A stretch of DNA of 64,000 nucleotides. Source: Limonium bicolor. Taxonomy: Eukaryota > Streptophyta > Magnoliopsida > Caryophyllales > Plumbaginaceae. The DNA is taken from assembly GCA_023374045.1 (NCBI GenBank), contig CM041777.1:85988300-86052299 (forward strand), given 5' to 3'. Shown here in pieces: positions 1 through 11,600 of the stretch. Numbering within the stretch: position 1 is the stretch's first letter; each line of letters starts with the position of its first letter. Made by a program: the position numbers and the translations under genes. Under the pieces are notes generated by a model. That model had not been told where the DNA came from. It searched no databases and was given only the letters and a program-made list of their open reading frames with translations.

Positions 1-47
1 AACAAGACAAGGAGATTAAGAAAAGAAAAGAAAGACAAAGAATGTAA

Positions 48-242
48 CCGACGATCTCACCATCAGCGATGGTAGAGTGTTTTGTATCCGACGATCTACC
101 ATCAACGATGGTAGTGTATTTCATCCGACGATCTCGCTGTCTTACTGCCAGTAGAGTGTTAAACCGACGATCTCACCATCTCGAAGTCGTCGAGTAGAGT
201 GTTAAATCGACGATCTCACCATGTGTACAGTGGTAGAGTGTG
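48..242 (+). repeat. Five ~40-bp hairpin-forming tandem units
   Basis: Units begin at 48, 88, 125, 164 and 207 with (c)cgacgatct and end in gtagagtgtt or a close variant. The middle of each unit differs, but most can fold: in unit 2 CTACCATC and GATGGTAG flank AAC, and unit 1 has the near-identical pair with one change. The outer frame is conserved while the stem sequence changes. Such arrays are known from the 3' untranslated part of Tat-lineage Ty3/gypsy elements; placing it in one here is inference. Confidence 0.75.
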
Positions 243-375
243 AAAGTGTAACTAAAAGGTTACCGAAAAGAAATCTTCGCAAAAGTGGAAAAGCAGTTTA
301 AAGATTCCACATAAACAAAGTCTCCGACTTTCGGGAAACCGGTCGCTCCGGTCATGCCCAAAAGATCTTGCTAAT

Positions 376-3300
376 CTACTTAAAAAGGGGGATGTGATTT
401 ACAAAACAAAAGTACCCCGGAACAAAGTATGTGATGACTGTAACAAAAACTGTAAAGAAAAAATAGTTTATGATGCAGGCTCTGGATAAGCTTCTCGGAT
501 TCCGCTTCTGAAGGGTTGAGGTGCTTCCTCCGGAGTCTTCCTTGTTCTCACCTACCGGGGTAAGAGCAGCATCACTTCGGGCCCGCACAATAGCTGATCC
601 CATAAAAGATGGGGCAAAGCATGTATTCCCTGCGGGCCGTGAGAACCTCGCCAGCTCCTCATGATATCCAGTGGAACGAGCAAGAGCTTCAAACTCTAGG
701 CTTTCGTAAAGAGCTTCGTCCACGGATTGCTGCTTCTCGGAAAAGAACTCCGATACAATTCGTTGGCTCTCCCCGGCAAGTTTACGGCATTGAGAAGAGA
801 GTGTCTCTTTAAGGCCTGAAACAGTGGATCCTTCGTTTGGAGTTCCGACTGCGTCTCTTTGAGAGCCCCCTTTAACTTCGCAACCTGGCTCTCGTAGGAC
901 AGGGAAAGGCTCCGGTATCGTTCCCTCTCCGACTCCGAAGTGATTAATGAAGCTTTAAGGGCAGACACCTTCTTAAGCCAAAAGTCGGAACTTCTGGCAG
1001 TCGCCGACGAAGGACTTGGATTTTCTGCATAGAATACAAAGGATTAACAGAATAAAATGAAAGAAAAGGAAAAAATGGAAGCTTCCGATGATATGAAGAT
1101 TACCGGAAGCCTTTTTCCTGTGCTTCCAGCTCTTCCTCAAGCTCTTTAATTCGGAAAGTCCTGCGCAAGCTTTTGCCTCTCCGTTTCAAGGCTGGCTTGG
1201 AGATCATTCTGTTTAGCCTCAGCCGCTTACAAGAGTTGGTTCTTTTTTTCCAACTCCAATTCGAAGGAAGACCGAAGATCCTCAGTAGATCTCTGGATCT
1301 CTTCAGCAACCTTCCGCACATCTTCAGTTTCCTCTTCCAACACCCGCCTCTGATCATCAAAAGAAGCCTGCAACCTATTGATAGCATCCTCTTGGTCGAT
1401 GGATGCAGTTTCTTGAAGTTCCTCCTGGAGGGCGGCCTTTTCAGCCTCAAATTGAGCCTGTGCTCGTGTAAGGATTTCTTGAGCCTTGGCCTTCTCTTCA
1501 TCGACAGCCTTCTTGTATCTCTCCGCTCGGGCCCCATGAGAGCGGAGGGCTTGGTAAGAGTATTGAGACTGGGTCTCAACACATTGGGCCATCGCCATGG
1601 CCTAAAAAGAAACAAAAGTGTCAGAGTCAAAAATAAAGGGTAATACAAGATAAACACATATAAGGAAGACAAACCTGAATTAAAGCACTCCAGAGGCGCT
1701 CAAAAGCCTCTCTCTCCGGAAGAGAGTGGCGGACAATGGCGTCAGAACTACCCTCCCCGATCCGGAGTTTTTGTTTCAATGGAGTCGGATGAGAAGCAGG
1801 GGCAAAAATGCCGTTATCATTTTTGGCCGTCTCCGCAGCAGTAGACCAGAGGGTCTTGTAACCCATTCCACGAACGTATGGAATGCGAGGAATCGGGTTT
1901 CCGCGGTGATAGCCCCAGTCCAGTTTTGAAGAAGGACCGCAGACCGAGGGATCAGCTCGTGGAGGAGGAGAGGATCTGTCGCCCGCATGCTTGCTCCTGA
2001 CTCCGGACTGAGGGGCCCCTTGGGAAGGAGCGTCGGACGACTCCGAAGAAGAACTTCCCTCCGCACGATCCTCGGCAATGCCTTTGCCTTTACCGGGCGG
2101 AATTTCACGAGACTTTTTTCCTTCCGGGCTCCACCTTCTCTTATTGTAACCGCGCACGGGTCGGCGCGCCCGTTCAGGCTCAGGGTCTACGGAGGGGGGA
2201 ACAGCGGCTGCGAGAGGCAAAATCATAAGTAATCAAGCAAGTACAAAGTAAAAAAAAAGAGAAAAGGCTGCGGAAAGGTATACCGGTGGAAAAATGGAAT
2301 CGGTATTTTGAGTTAAAGCTTCATCAACGCAAAAAAAGCCATGCAGATCAGGGAAGAGGGATGATATGGGAGTTAAATCCACATCTTTTTTAACTCCACC
2401 CGGACTGCAGGCGGGAGTGGACACGGGAGTACCTGTTTCCGAAGGGACAGCAGCGGGGGGACCGGTGGAACCAGTTTCGGTAACAAGCTTTTCCCTTCCA
2501 ACTAATTTTATTTTTGACTGATCAGCTTTCTTGGGCCCCTCGGGGGCTTTCCTCTTAGTACCAGTGGTTTTGCTACCGGAAGGACTCCGAGTTTTTCCAC
2601 CGGAAGGAGCAGGAAGGGCTCCTTTTTTCTCTTCAGTGGTCCTGTAATCAACAAGCTCCCAGTTGCACCGGAGGGAGAATTTTCCGCCCGATTGAACAAA
2701 AGCTGCGATACAAGGTGAAAGTGAGAAAAACAGCCGAAAACTAATAAAAAAGAAGGCACTCAGGGAAAACACATACGATCAATCTTCGTCCAAGTTTTGT
2801 TCAGCTTCTCTTCGGAAAGGAAGAAGGTGATAGGATGGAGCGCTGATGAACTCAGCTTCTTAAGTATGTCTCCAATTGGAGACGAATTGGCGGAAGAAGG
2901 TAGCGGAGCGGCAAGCTGCCCCTTAGCTATATCTCCGATGTGGGAGACTCCGATAAAAGTTCCCTTAGGTGGATAAAAAATAAACCAGTTGGAGGACTAG
3001 CCGCTCTCCAGGCTCACACGCTTGAAAAAGGAATACCCGGACACGGCCAAGACGGATATGTCCTCCTCCGTAGTAGTAGTAGTGTTCACCCGGGTCGTAA
3101 AGAAATTCACGAACTCCCGCGCGTCGGGAGTAATGTCGTTCTCCGCACAGACGGTGAGGAAGGCGTGCAGACATCCTAGGGCATTGGGGTTCAGGTGGGC
3201 AAGAGTACATCGCCGGCGCGAAAGGAAACTAAGAACAAAAGGGTGCGGAGGAAAACGCAGGCCACGATGAAGATGCTCCCGATACACCACAAAACCATCT

Positions 3301-3548
3301 TCGAAGTAGTTAAAAGGATGCGCCGTCGGCTCCGGCACAAATCTTCGACCCAGTGGGACTTGCACACCCTTCATAAGTTTTCTCAAATCTTTCACGGAAA
3401 GACTAGAGCCGGTGCCTTGGCGAGGGTAGTCCCCGTCGATATCTTCGGCAGGAATGGCAGAATCTTCTACGACGCAATTTCCCCCATCGGTAAAAAGTGT
3501 CGATCCCGCCGGCGCCGGGGCGGAAGAGCTTGGGTTTGACAAATCCAT
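376..3548 (-). pseudogene. Antisense spliced gypsy-type transposon-protein gene (Transposase_28-like), decayed
   Basis: Not a gag-pol gene. It resembles the plant 'putative gypsy type transposon' family (PF04195), which occurs as an additional ORF in some Tat-lineage elements. The start at 3548 opens a reading frame with the family segment around LRFPPHPFVLSFLSRRR and FVNFFTTRV. An in-frame TAG at 2997-2999 interrupts it, and the frame then continues (WFIFYPPKG) to a GTATGT donor near 2774. Further exons with good splice borders are about 2702-2284, 2207-1675 and 1601-1227. The later part is Glu/Lys-rich coiled coil, including a piece at 968-696, with frameshifts near 1150 and 720. The last frame runs to 376. 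It is antisense to the plus-strand LTR signals around it. Stops and frameshifts make a full product unlikely. Exon limits are by eye. Confidence 0.6.
382..396 (+). other. Polypurine-tract-like motif followed by TGTG
   Basis: AAAAAGGGGGA at 382-392 is followed directly by TGTGATTTAC. This is the usual arrangement of a polypurine tract and the start of a 3' LTR on the plus strand. If real, the LTR starting at 393 contains the antisense gene at 376-3548 and is about 4 kb long. The alternative is an internal duplicate tract with the true LTR start nearer 4000. The 5' LTR is outside the window, so neither can be confirmed. Confidence 0.45.
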
Positions 3549-3797
3549 GGCGAGCAGAGAAAGCCGAAAGATTTAAGCGAACGAGAAGCGGGGAGGGGCG
3601 CAAGAAGAAAAGATGCGGGAACGGAAAACAGGGAATTGGGGAGCAGAGGAGAAGAAGAAGAATGACCACTGTATAAGCAAGAAAGCGAGGGATCGAGGAC
3701 AGGAAACAAGGGAGAAAATGGAGGAAAATGCGAGAAGTTCATAGAAGCTCGAAAGTTTGAAAAATAGAGGGAAGAAAAGAAGGAGAGAGAGAAGGGC

Positions 3798-3804
3798 TTA
3801 AATA
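3798..3804 (-). promoter_or_regulatory. TATA box for the antisense gene
   Basis: On the minus strand TATTTAA lies about 250 bases upstream of the ATG at 3548 and is followed by a CT-rich leader (CTTCTCTCTCTCC). This is the usual layout of a plant pol II core promoter and suggests the antisense gene was transcribed independently. Inferred from layout only. Confidence 0.5.
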
Positions 3805-3959
3805 GGCGGAAGTTGGGCACGCTCTACCAAAAAGTAATCATAGCCTACTGCTACAAATGTGTCAGGGAAGTAGCTTCAGAAGATGAGAAGGCGATAGTTG
3901 AAGCAAGGCACGTTGCTGAGCCTCCGCTAGGTCTCCAACGGTAGGAAATCCAAACAGAA

Positions 3960-4320
3960 AGAAACAATTCCAAGACCTCTTTCCTTTTTTTTTTTTTTTA
4001 AAAAAAGAGGTCTTGTGGGACTAGGAGGAGTGGAGCAGAATGCCAAATTTTTTTTAAAAAAAAAACAATGAAAAAGATCTTTCCTTGCAGAACAAGAAAA
4101 GATCTTGTGGGACTGATGAAGTGGGGTTCCACCACACGTAATAATCAAGTGACTAGCGGAGGATACATGTTGCCTGCGGAGACAACAGATGGGTCTCCGA
4201 CCGAATCCCCTTCCGACCCCAACGATCGGACCCTTGCGACAGAGAGCCATACTGAGGACAGACTGCGGAAGAACAATCTCCGAAGCGAAGCAAGGCCCTC
4301 TCCGAGAGACTGGGAGTAAT
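3960..4320. other. Low-complexity stretch with duplicated 'gatcttgtgggact' motif
   Basis: It contains T and A runs (3977-4005 and 4050-4064). A motif is repeated: gaggtcttgtgggact near 4007 and aaagatcttgtgggact near 4097. It lies between the antisense promoter and the plus-strand TATA box. Both open frames here are low complexity and are not called as genes. Confidence 0.4.
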
Positions 4321-4421
4321 TATTGGCAAAAGGGGGTAAAATTATAGGAAAGCCTTGTATATTTGAGAATATTCTAGAGTGGTGTAGGCCCGCGGAAACG
4401 GTTATACTCTATAGGGGGGCC

Positions 4422-4520
4422 TATAAATAAGGGTCGTAAGCTATGTAATTGGACACGCTTTTAATCAATACAACACTTGGTATTCTCTTTGCAACCTCTG
4501 TCTGAGCACGAGTTCCATAC
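4422..4520 (+). promoter_or_regulatory. LTR-like promoter: TATA box and R/U5-like segment
   Basis: TATAAATA at 4422-4429 sits in a GC-rich setting and is followed by TTAATCAATACAAC and a CT-rich tail. This is the arrangement seen at the U3-R-U5 end of plant LTRs. It probably marks the end of the Tat-like element on the left. The exact LTR end is not resolved because no second copy is in the window. Confidence 0.5.
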
Positions 4521-4632
4521 CATCTCAATCACATCCCTGCGTTTTGTGAATGATAGTCAAAACTTTAGATGGCTCGCTCCCTCTTCTCTCCTAAATTCCT
4601 CACCCTCTACCCAAACAACACAACCGGCCACC

Positions 4633-6716
4633 ATGCCTCCACCAACAACAGCAACCCCGTCTACTGACACCAGTACAGCTACCGTCCCTCACTCCAAAGC
4701 TTCCTCAAATACCCCCAACCTCCTCACTACATTCGCCTTATATTCCCCAACCCACACTGCTGGTAGACATGGTCATAGAAAACATCGATCCTACTTGAAT
4801 ACCAACCGCGGGAGCGACGGTGTTCATCGATAATATCAACCCAGCTACCAGGCCTGGTACTATTTGGAAGCTCTTCGATAATTATGGACAGATCGTAGGT
4901 GTTCGCTTTCCCAAGATACCAAGAATACGCACAAAAACGAGATATGGGTTTGTGGAATACAAACTCAAATCAGAGGCGGATCAAGCAAAATTTGAAACTA
5001 ACGGTATGACGGTGGACGGAAACAGGCTACAAACTCAGACCGCATTCAACAGACACTTCACCCCTGGAGCCTCGCCGCAAAGATGGGCTCAGAGAATGCA
5101 AACTCCCTAAACAGACATGAGCTCACAAAGAATGTTTTCTCCACCTCACTGCAGCCCACCTCCCAGCGCAGAGACCTAACATACTGGCCACATTAGTCTC
5201 GCTCCAGATGTAGTCATGAAGGAGAAGCTGTCACGGGGAGTAGTAATCGTCACTCAATCACAAACAGATCACAAAAATATTAAGATCAAGATGCGAGATT
5301 GGGGTGAGGAACTGGAAGGAATCATTTTCCTATCGGAATACAAATTCATCTTGATCTTTAAATCCCACGATAGCGTAGAAAATTTCAGAACCGTTAGATT
5401 GGGAGATAATTTTGACTGGGAAAGGAGACCATGGCAGCCTGATGACCAAGTAGCCAAGAGAGCAACGAATGTAGCAATCTGGGGGATCCCACCGCAAGCA
5501 TGGTCGGAAAGAACTTTACATGCCATCACCAGACATCTTGGGCATATTTGCAGAATTGACTCAGACATGCAAAGTCTTCCTACATTCTTAGAAGCTCACG
5601 TCCAGGTAGAAACAACATATATGGCCATAATAAATCAAGAGATCCTGGCAGAAGTAGAGGGCATCACTTGCAAGATTGGGATCATAGAATTTTGGTCGGA
5701 TGAAATTACCCAACACAACAATGAAAATAGATCGGAAGCGACAAATCCTGCAGAACCCTACGTGGTGGCGAAAGACCTGCAACCAGAAGACGGCACTGTC
5801 ACGGCGGCAAAACAGGCGGCTAAGCAAGCGACAAAGCCTCCATCTGCCCCACTCGTGTCAATGGAAACGTCCTCGTATCGGGAATATCCAAAGAGTAATG
5901 AACAGAAGTACGTGACGTTGTTTCTTGGATGCTTTCTCGGTATTGGTGACACTATCTGCGGAAGAGGAGTAATGATGATGGTAAAAGGAATTCTGATGCG
6001 TCTCCCCCGAGACAATACCTTTATCAATGCCTTTTTTATTTCCTCTGGAACTGTTATTAAAACACCGGAACACCCCTCTCTTAAAAGATAGGCTCCAATC
6101 GGCAGTCTGTCCCCAGTCGTTTCCTGTCCCCGAAGTTAGCCCTCTTCCTGACAACCACCCCTCCTCATTATTATCTCCATCCCAGCTTTTTGTCCCGTCA
6201 AATACCACCTTCTCCCCCCACCTCTCTACTCAATACCCAGTCTCGGCCCCTCCCTCCTCTAATACCAACAGCTACCCGACATCTCTGCTGCCTGTCACAT
6301 CCCCTGCCTCTCAATCCCCCTCAGTCCACTTTTCCTCAAGCGACACTTCTGCTACACAAGGAAATGTCTTACCCCAATATTCATCAGATTCCGGTTTTGG
6401 GCAGGAGACTTCTGGGTCTCATTTGTTCAGTGTGGGCTTATCTAACAGCCCAAATGAGGGACGGCCCACCCCGGTAGATGGACCTACCCTTTCAGAAATT
6501 AATGTCCAGGTTGTGATCTCTCCGGATACTACGACGAAGCAAGACAAGAATAGAAAATTTCGAGTCAGAAAACCGAACAAAAGATTTGCAAACATCTTTG
6601 TGGAGGCTCGTGAATGCTTTAAATATGGTCAGAGACTGCGAATTCACTATCCATACCCACGAAAATCTCTAGCCAATATAGACCGCATCCTGAGGAGAAA
6701 CGGAGTGAAGAATTAA
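4633..6716 (+). pseudogene. LINE-type ORF1 remnant (RRM plus DUF4283-like), frameshifted
   Basis: Three frames together resemble the first ORF of plant L1-type LINEs of the BNR group, which carries an RNA recognition motif. The ATG at 4633 starts a Thr/Pro/Ser-rich leader. A frameshift near 4800 leads into an RRM with RNP2 VFIDNI and RNP1 RYGFVEYK (4817-5040). In-frame stops follow at 5108 and near 5176. A DUF4283-like segment follows (WERRPWQPDD; VAIWGIPPQAWSERTL, about 5415-5720). A further frameshift near 6030-6090 gives a Ser/Pro-rich, then Lys/Arg-rich tail ending at 6716 (RKFRVRKPNKRF). There is no zinc knuckle and no endonuclease or reverse transcriptase follows, so it could instead be a domesticated or unrelated RRM gene. 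RRM assignment is firm; the LINE label is inference. Confidence 0.6.
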
Positions 6717-7470
6717 ACTCTTTGATTTATTTAGCAATCATGGGAGAAGCTTTAATAGTCTTCATCGTAAGCTCTCTGTAGACTCAACTGCTTGGGTTGA
6801 TATATTTTTGTTGTTTCTAATATGCGTTTATACGCTGTTGTGCATCTGGCAAGGAGAAATCCATTGCTGTAAAACCAGAATTCTGGTTAAACATAGCTAC
6901 ATTTGTAGCCCACTGATAAAAAAAAATGTTGGCTAGTTTAAATTTCATTTGCCTAGAATATTTGAACAAGAAATATAGATGTAGTGTCATAGAAGTAGCG
7001 TATAATGGGATCAATGAGCCACAGCGATAAGCATTATACTTTAACTAAGATTTAATTTTGTAATTGAAATGCGTACGAAATGTCCTAGTAGCGTAATGAT
7101 TGTTGTAAAAATAAATTCCTAATGCCAATAGGACAATCCATTAGCAAAATGAACTAGTGTGATTAACTATTTACATAACAGATTAAGAGAAAACACAAAC
7201 ATTTTCTCTCTCAACTGGACTCTTCAAGAAAAGAATAATACATACTCAATCTTACAGTTTCTATCAATTTAAGAATAAGAACACCCAATGGAACTGAAAA
7301 ATAATCCTCTTTATGTTAGTTCAAGAATTGGAAGATAACCCACGAATGTAAAGAGCGCAAGTTAACATAATACTTTCTTTGTAGGCCAATCGAGCCACAT
7401 CGTCAATCATGGGCGCTGTTGTTGTTAGAAGGTTAAGGAAGAGCTTCACTAGCACTAAACAATCTTTTGC
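6717..7470. other. Intergenic / kinesin 3' flank, no gene seen
   Basis: AT-rich sequence between the LINE remnant and the kinesin stop codon. On the minus strand it should hold the kinesin 3' UTR and polyadenylation signals. One arm of a long inverted repeat (7320-7342) lies here. No open frame with recognisable content. Confidence 0.5.
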
Positions 7471-8658
7471 TCAGTTCATTCCCCTCATTGTTTCATCAGG
7501 TTGTCTCAGGCGAGCAAAACCTGGCTGAATGACATAATTTGCAACAACACGGGATCCAAGAATTAAGAAGAATCAATATACGTACAAGCAAGTTGCATCC
7601 TCCCACAATAGCAAAAAAGAAAAAAGAGACTCACACAAATTAAGAGACATTAAATTCCTTGTTTCTTTAAAAAAAAATGGCATTAAAACCTTCTCAAAAC
7701 TTAACCATGCATTAATTAGATATGTACTATGTGGAATAAGAATTCACGACCGAAAAAAAAAAACACTTATCTGGAAAAGAGAAGGTTCAATTAAGTACCT
7801 GAAGAAGCATGGAAGGAGGAGCAGCTGAAGCCTCAGTAGTAGTAACGTAGCTCTTAGTCTTTCTCCCATGCAAAGATGTAACTGTAGGGCTATTTGCTGT
7901 TGCTATATCCCAAAATGACCTCTTCTTTACCGTTGGTCCTGGAGACTGAAACCTATTTCCAGCTGTCTTCACATCTCCATGTCCCTGAATCATTGTACTA
8001 TTGTCATCTTTCACTTTTGGTCTCACACTCGCCCTTGTGACCTTCTGCTTCACCTCTTCTGCTCCTCTACCTCTCCGCCCAGTAGCTCCTAGCTTTTCTT
8101 CTGCCTTATAATCCGAGACCTTCCTTGAGAGCTCGCATATGATCTCATCTTTCTTCCTCATCTGCAGCTTGTGTTCTCTGCTCATTCTCTCCATCTCGGC
8201 TTCTAATCTCTTTACTGTTCGCTGAAGTTCCCTAACAGTTTCGTCTCCTACCTTTCTTGCTGTTGGTTCAGGTGTGAAGCAATTTCTTCCACGGATTAAA
8301 GAAGCTGATGGAGGGTTCCTTTTTTCAATCGGATTGGCTGAAGATGGCAGTTGAGGAGACATGAGATAGGCTGTTGAGGAAGGGATTGGTGAAGTGGAAT
8401 CTGATGCAGCTAAACATTGAGCTTTAAGTGTTAGCAGCTTTTGTTGCTGTCTTGCTACTTGCACCCGCAGTTCTCGGTTTTCTTGTTGCACTTCCAACAG
8501 TAGCTTTGTCTTGTCCTTTTCGGATTCTGGAACTATTTCCATATGTGTCTCATAAATCTAGAATATAAAAAGGTTAAACATAAAAAGCATACGTTGATTA
8601 AAACCCCCAAAGTACTACACAGAAATTAGAGTTCATGGGTTATCTTCCAATTCTTGAA
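7320..8658. repeat. Perfect 23-bp inverted repeat enclosing the last two kinesin exons
   Basis: 7320-7342 (starting TTCAAGAATTGGAAG) is the exact reverse complement of 8636-8658. One arm is in the presumed 3' UTR and the other in the intron between exons 5 and 6 (8787-8558). The similarity does not extend clearly beyond the arms. Confidence 0.85.
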
Positions 8659-11600
8659 TGATTATCAATCAAATCACAATAATTATAGTCTCAATAAACA
8701 GGGGCAATATCTTCACTGACAATAAAAGCTCGTACTAAATGCTAAATATAGAAAGGGTAACTGAAAAAGCAATACATATAGATGCACCTTATTTCTTATC
8801 TCCTTAGTACGATCAGCCCAGTGAAGAGTGTTTTGAGTCTCTCCGAATGCAGCATTGCTAGGGCTAATATTGGCGATCATCACAGTGTTACAAGCACCAC
8901 CTAGCGAGTTCTTAAGAAGTTGGGTAAGCTTGGAATTCCTATAAGGGATGTGCTTCTTCCCCTCCACTAGAGCATTTATACAGCTGCTGAGTGCAAGGAG
9001 AGACCGGTTGATATTTGCCCCTTCTAGGGACCTCGCTGTTCTTTGGTCAGTTGCCAGGGCCCTCTCTGATCCAGCAAGGTCTATCAATGAGAGCTTCCCG
9101 ACCCGATTCACGATGTTTGTGGAACAACCATCTCTAGTTCGATACTCTACCATAACCTGAGGCAATTGATTCGGCATATACTCAGTTCACAAGAAGAATT
9201 AAAGTGTTTCTAGTCTCTCAAAATTAAGTAACATGAAAGCATATTTAGTTTACCTGTAGAATTGCATGGGAGCGAGATGATGTTTCGTTGGCACGTGTTG
9301 GTTCAGTGGTTCTGTTTTTGTTCCCTTGCAGAAGTAACGCCATGACCTGTGCACCACCCGACCATAATAGTATAGATCAATCATAGTCGTAGAAAGCAGT
9401 AGCATACACTACCCTCTAAATGCAACTAGTTATAACTATATGTTCTTTTGAGAGTCGTTACAACTTTCCCAATTTCCAGCATATAAACAAGACGAGAATT
9501 ACCTCATCAGTTGAATAAGCTCTGTACTGAGTAAGTCCAGACGCTACAATTCCCTGCAAGCAGATACACATTTTACGTAGAAGCACAGTCAACCCAACTT
9601 TATAAGTTAAAAGAAAAGGAAGATATAAGATTGGCTTAGGCCACAGCAGTAGTAGTTTCAAGTTTGTATCCATTAGCTTTTGTCATACTAAAAAGACCAC
9701 TATCAAACCTGTTTATCTTCTCTGAGAACAAGGGGCCTTCCAGGTGAAAGAAGATCCCTAACTGTTTCATTGTAAACCTCAAGGTAGGACAGCTGAACAA
9801 CATGGTTCCCGTCAAAGCTTCTCTGCCTTATTTTGGTAAAGAGATCTTTGATGGCCAACACCATAACTCCTGGGCTGTCTACTGTACCAAGCATCGTGTA
9901 TGTCTTCCCTGCACCTGTAGCTCCATAACAGAACACGGACCCATTCCTTCCTTGCAACACGGCTTCCACCAGCTCTGATGTTCTGCATCACCCATGTGTA
10001 AGTGTAGCTGTTGATATTCTAATTGCAGGAAGTTATTGGAAGATTTTCATTAGAAATTCACAAGTACTTAGGGTATTGACATTGTAGGATCAAGACTGTA
10101 TGCAGACACACTTGTTAAGGGCAGTGAGACTCCTGCAGGTAATGATTAACTCGGTCCCGTTTAGTTAGTGCCCTTGGAGCAGCATTTTTACAACTTTTAT
10201 TAATCCCAGAGTTGTGTGACAAATAGTAGTAAAAACCGTAGAACTGAATAGGGCGCTTAAGAACATTTCGCAGCAACAATTGTTGTTTGCTAAATAAAGA
10301 ATTACTTGCACTTGCCTACTGGTATTAAAATTATCTGGTCCTGGTCTCATTCATGTGTCAAGATGGCTACAAATGAATGAAGTTTGACCGTTCTATGTAT
10401 TTCGGTCTATGAAAAATAAGGACGCAAGTCATTCTATGCCAAAATGAGTGGCATGCAGCACCGCGGACAAAACTAGCTAGATCAAAAAGCTTTGACTGGT
10501 ATTCAATTGTGCGTCTTCAATGACGTTATGAGAGAGAGCTACAGGAAAGACCAAAGCGGTTTTGTGGCTGAAATTGAAGTCGTCTTACATGACGAAGAGT
10601 GTTGCTAATCGTCTTTATTTGAAAAAGAAATCTCCAAGACCTCCGTCTTCAAGTAGTATAACCTATCAAGCCTCATCATCTTCATAAATTTGTCGTTATT
10701 GTTGAGGATTCTTAAACCATTAAAGTTTAGGCAAATGAAGAGGATTTGACTTATACCAAAATATGCTCTTTGCCCAAGTCTTAAAAAGTTTCCTAAGATT
10801 TAATTGTTTGAGCATGATGAAATAGCGACGGACGAGCTATGTCTCCCTCAATTAGTGCTCATTAACAACCAAGTCAGGCATAATCCAAGAGAAAAGGCTT
10901 CAAAAAATCTCGCTCAAAGTAAAGGCCTTACAAAAATGTGGCATGCAAATATCGTTGAAATAAGGGTTTCATCGAAGCAGATTGGTAGAAACTAAAGAAC
11001 AATAGGTGAAAGCAACAGAGCAAAGCAATAAGGCTTGCACCTTCAATCAGAGTAGAAATCAAACTAGTGTTGACGAGCAATGTGGGTTATCATAAAGGCA
11101 GAGATTTATTACGCTGGAGCATGGATTCTGCTTGAACTTACTACATGATTTCTTTTATACCTTGGATGCTTTTTCAGTTGAAGGTAATGGCATTGTGAGT
11201 GTTAAAATGCACAATGTTATGGTAACAACTATTCCCATTGTCCATTATGTTCAAGATGTGAAGAAGAATCTTATTTCATTGAGAACTCTTGATAATAATA
11301 GGTGTAAGTACACTAGTGAAGGTGGAGTTCTAAGGGTTTCTCGTGATGGTCATGTATTTGATGAAAGCAAAGCTAATTGACTCTTTATATCTGTTCATGG
11401 TATTACTGTTCTTGGCTCGGTTCTATTTCTGCCAACTTGTCTAATTCTGATTTTCTACCACAGTTATGGCATATAAGGTTGAGCAATAAGTGTGAAGAGC
11501 ATGGTAGAGCAGAGTAAAAGATCTCTTCTTAGAACTTAGCAAACGGTTAACCGCAGTTCTGCGAGCACTGTCTATGGCAAACACAAGCATGTTAGCTTCG

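Noticed and set aside
1173..1643. Plus-strand 156-residue frame
   Set aside because: Antisense shadow of the coiled-coil exon on the minus strand.
4477..4632. Upstream extension of the LINE ORF1 frame before the ATG at 4633
   Set aside because: Overlaps the LTR-like R/U5 segment; content is not protein-like and a better start with good context is at 4633.
7475..7580. Alternative larger last kinesin exon beginning before 7524
   Set aside because: The in-phase frame upstream has no AG acceptor and meets a TGA; only the ATTCAG acceptor before 7524 keeps phase.
10130..10380. Sequence around 'cggtcccgtttagttagtgccc' as a possible MITE end
   Set aside because: No matching inverted terminus or TSD could be found in the intron.
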